Shown here piece after piece: positions 31,341-32,987 of a stretch of 32,987 nt of DNA (positions are counted from its first letter, which is position 1; each line of letters starts with the position of its first letter). Source of the stretch: Alteromonas mediterranea DE (GTDB taxonomy: Bacteria > Pseudomonadota > Gammaproteobacteria > Enterobacterales > Alteromonadaceae); contig NC_011138.3 of assembly GCF_000020585.3 (NCBI RefSeq), forward strand, positions 1-32,987. The letters are read 5' to 3'. The notes beneath the pieces are model-generated. The model was not told where the DNA came from, ran no database searches, and worked only from the letters and a program-made list of their open reading frames with translations. Position numbers and translations under genes: made by a program.

Positions 31341-32178
31341 GAAAAAATTCGCTGTATTTGGCAACCCTATTGCACAGAGTTTATCACCAACCATCCATCA
31401 GATGTTTGCAGATCAGGTCGGAGAAAAGATTTCTTATGAAAAGATACTTGCGCCTGAAGATGGTTTTGTTGAAGCTGCCAAAGCGTTTTTAGCTCAAGAA
31501 GGCGCTGTAGGCTGCAATGTCACCATGCCTTTTAAGCTTGATGCCTTTAACTTAGCAAAGGTAGATGATCAAGCAGCTAAAGACGCACAAGCTGTTAATA
31601 CACTAATGAATGGTGACAGAGGTGAGCTGTTAGGGTTCAACACAGATGGTGTGGGGCTAGTCAATGATTTACTAAATAGCGGCGTGAAAATTAAAGATAA
31701 ACACGTGTTACTTATCGGAGCCGGCGGCGCAGCCCGTGGCGTCATTTCTCCGTTATTAAAAGCGGGCGCTGCTACACTGACTATTGCGAATAGAACGAAA
31801 GCCAAAGCTGAAGAAGTGGCAAGCGCTGCTTCAAACCCTAAAGTGGACGTAGTGGCCCTTGAGGATATCGCAACGATTGCACCTCATATTATTATCAATT
31901 CAACAGCAGCTAGTTTAAGCAATGCGTTGCCGTGCAGTTTGAATGACGGTGTTTTACAACACTGTGAAGTGGTGTACGACATGGTTTATAAAAATTCACC
32001 CACGCGTTTTATGAGAGATGCGGCTGAACTAGGTGTTAAAACGCAAATAGATGGGTTAGGGATGCTGGTTGAGCAAGCGGCTGAAGCGTTCTATATATGG
32101 ACACAAAAGCGCCCAGACACTTCTGATATTGTTAAGCGAGTTCGTGACATTGTTGAGCAAAGTGAGAAGCGAAACTAG
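31339..32178 (+). CDS. aroE: Shikimate dehydrogenase
   Basis: Reduces 3-dehydroshikimate to shikimate with NADPH in aromatic amino-acid synthesis. The product is 279 aa (E. coli 272). The N-terminus KKFAVFGNPIAQSLSPTIHQMFA aligns exactly with the family, fixing the ATG at 31339. Catalytic Lys lies in CNVTMPFKLDA and Asp in GFNTDGVGLVNDL. The NADP site is LIGAGGAARGV with NRTKAKA, and DGLGMLVEQAAEAF is conserved. It overlaps the divergent globin start at the 5' end and the convergent yrdA stop by 4 bp at the 3' end. Confidence 0.97.
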   Translation: MKKFAVFGNPIAQSLSPTIHQMFADQVGEKISYEKILAPEDGFVEAAKAFLAQEGAVGCNVTMPFKLDAFNLAKVDDQAAKDAQAVNTLMNGDRGELLGFNTDGVGLVNDLLNSGVKIKDKHVLLIGAGGAARGVISPLLKAGAATLTIANRTKAKAEEVASAASNPKVDVVALEDIATIAPHIIINSTAASLSNALPCSLNDGVLQHCEVVYDMVYKNSPTRFMRDAAELGVKTQIDGLGMLVEQAAEAFYIWTQKRPDTSDIVKRVRDIVEQSEKRN

Positions 32179-32717
32179 TTCGCTTCTTCCAAGTATTCAT
32201 CTTTTAACACAACATAATTAACAGCAGACTGTTTTAAAAACGCCATTTCAGCGTCATTGAGCGGCCTCTTCTTCTGCATTGGGTTTCCAACGTAAAGAAA
32301 ACCGCTCTCTAATCGCTTGTTTGGTGGTACTAATGTACCCGCGCCAATAAACACATCGTCTTCAACGACAACACCATCCATGACAATAGCGCCCATGCCT
32401 ACTAATATACGGTTGCCTAACTGACAACCATGAAGCATACATTTGTGCCCAACGGTAACGTCATCCCCAATAATAAGCGGAAATCCATCAGGGTTTTTCT
32501 CAGATTTACGGGTAACGTGCAAAACACTACCGTCTTGAATATTAGAGCGAGCGCCAATACGTATTTTGTTTACATCGCCTCGAGCAGCAACTAAAGGCCA
32601 GACGCTACTATCTTTTTCAATTTTTACATCACCAACAATTCGACATGAAGCGTCTATATATACTGATTTATCTATTGATGGGAAAATGCCCTTAAAGCTA
32701 CCTACAGTGTTCTTCAT
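32175..32717 (-). CDS. yrdA: Gamma-carbonic-anhydrase-like hexapeptide protein (YrdA/PaaY type)
   Basis: A trimeric left-handed beta-helix protein with a metal site; true carbonic anhydrase activity is uncertain for this subgroup. The product is 180 aa (E. coli YrdA 184). Hexapeptide-type repeats run through YIDASCRIVGDVKIEKDSSVW, IRIGARSNIQDGSVLHVT, VTVGHKCMLHGCQLGN and VFIGAGTLVPPNKRLE. The three likely zinc His are in VLHVT, VGHK and LHG. E. coli has yrdA near aroE as well. Its C-terminus overlaps the aroE end by 4 bp. Confidence 0.93.
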   Translation of the reverse strand: MKNTVGSFKGIFPSIDKSVYIDASCRIVGDVKIEKDSSVWPLVAARGDVNKIRIGARSNIQDGSVLHVTRKSEKNPDGFPLIIGDDVTVGHKCMLHGCQLGNRILVGMGAIVMDGVVVEDDVFIGAGTLVPPNKRLESGFLYVGNPMQKKRPLNDAEMAFLKQSAVNYVVLKDEYLEEAN

Positions 32718-32862
32718 CTATAACGTTCCTTTTGAGTATGAACATATTAGCTAATCAACTAACCAATGAGTGTCTTGTTGCGCTCATAATACTAATAGTA
32801 CGGTAAGTTAGTTATACTTGAAAATCCGCTTATCAAAACAAAGAAGCTAAGAAGAAATTTAC

Positions 32863-32987
32863 ATGGCTAAACGTTACGTACTATTCGCGTCTCTTCCCTA
32901 CGCATATTCAATTCTGCGTCCACTTCAAGCTGAGATAAGAGCGAGAGGTGATGACGTTGCGTGGTACCTAGAGTCTACGTGTGAAAA
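32863..32987 (+). CDS. Start of a probable CDP-glycerol glycerophosphotransferase-family gene (cut off)
   Basis: An open frame begins at ATG 32863 and runs off the window after 41 complete codons: MAKRYVLFASLPYAYSIL then RPLQAEIRARGDDVAWYLEST. GAAGAAAT-like purines lie upstream, but no clear ribosome site. The N-terminal pattern (hydrophobic strand, RPLQ-EI--RGD-VAW) is what I recall from CDP-glycerol glycerophosphotransferase-family proteins in related marine gammaproteobacteria, which would place it in cell-surface polymer synthesis. Too little is visible to be sure. Confidence 0.6.
   Translation, partial: MAKRYVLFASLPYAYSILRPLQAEIRARGDDVAWYLESTCE

Noticed and set aside
32718..32862. Promoter for the last gene (TATACT at 32813-32818)
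   Set aside because: No acceptable -35 at 16-18 bp upstream; too weak to list.

Overview
The window reads as a gammaproteobacterial chromosome segment of Alteromonadales type, most likely Alteromonas or a close relative. The gene orders dnaA-dnaN-recF-gyrB, def-fmt-rsmB-trkA and dprA-smg-yrdD-tsaC, the moderate G+C content, and small-RNA loci in enterobacterial/vibrio-like positions support this. It is core chromosome: I see no insertion sequence, prophage, CRISPR array, rRNA or tRNA.

Left part (1-10.1 kb): replication genes dnaA (5' end cut by the window edge), dnaN, recF and gyrB run on the + strand. recF carries two identical 16-bp parS sites. They meet a small lipoprotein gene and the glyQ-glyS pair, all on the - strand. 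Middle (10.2-17.7 kb): tag, a DUF2489 membrane protein, the Der GTPase-activating protein yihI, a methyltransferase, a diheme cytochrome c4, engB and polA. Two intergenic regions here hold RNA genes. Spot 42 (spf) lies between engB and polA. A GGA-rich, terminator-ended transcript upstream of yihI sits in the position and relative orientation of E. coli csrC.

The 421-bp gap between the divergent polA and elbB genes (about 17.68-18.10 kb) has two perfect DnaA boxes in a near-identical direct repeat, a dense GATC cluster and AT-rich flanks. It is a strong candidate for the replication origin, or at least a DnaA-controlled region. The parS sites in recF, about 14 kb away, fit an origin-proximal partition zone.

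Right part (18.1-33 kb): elbB, then potassium uptake genes trkH (+) and trkA (-), with trkA ending the def-fmt-rsmB-trkA operon. Divergent from it runs LysM protein-dprA-smg-yrdD-tsaC-hemF. Next come ompW with a perfect FNR box upstream, a truncated haemoglobin, aroE, a YrdA-type gamma-carbonic-anhydrase-like protein, and the start of a probable CDP-glycerol glycerophosphotransferase-family gene.

The coding content is ordinary housekeeping. The most interesting material is non-coding or embedded: parS inside recF, the origin-like polA-elbB gap, a shortened Spot 42, the CsrC-like RNA, an orphan terminator next to a Fur-box-like palindrome, and the FNR-type ompW promoter. Several longest-frame starts (recF, lipoprotein, yihI, methyltransferase, cytochrome c4, polA, LysM protein, globin) are too long; I give shorter starts with reasons.
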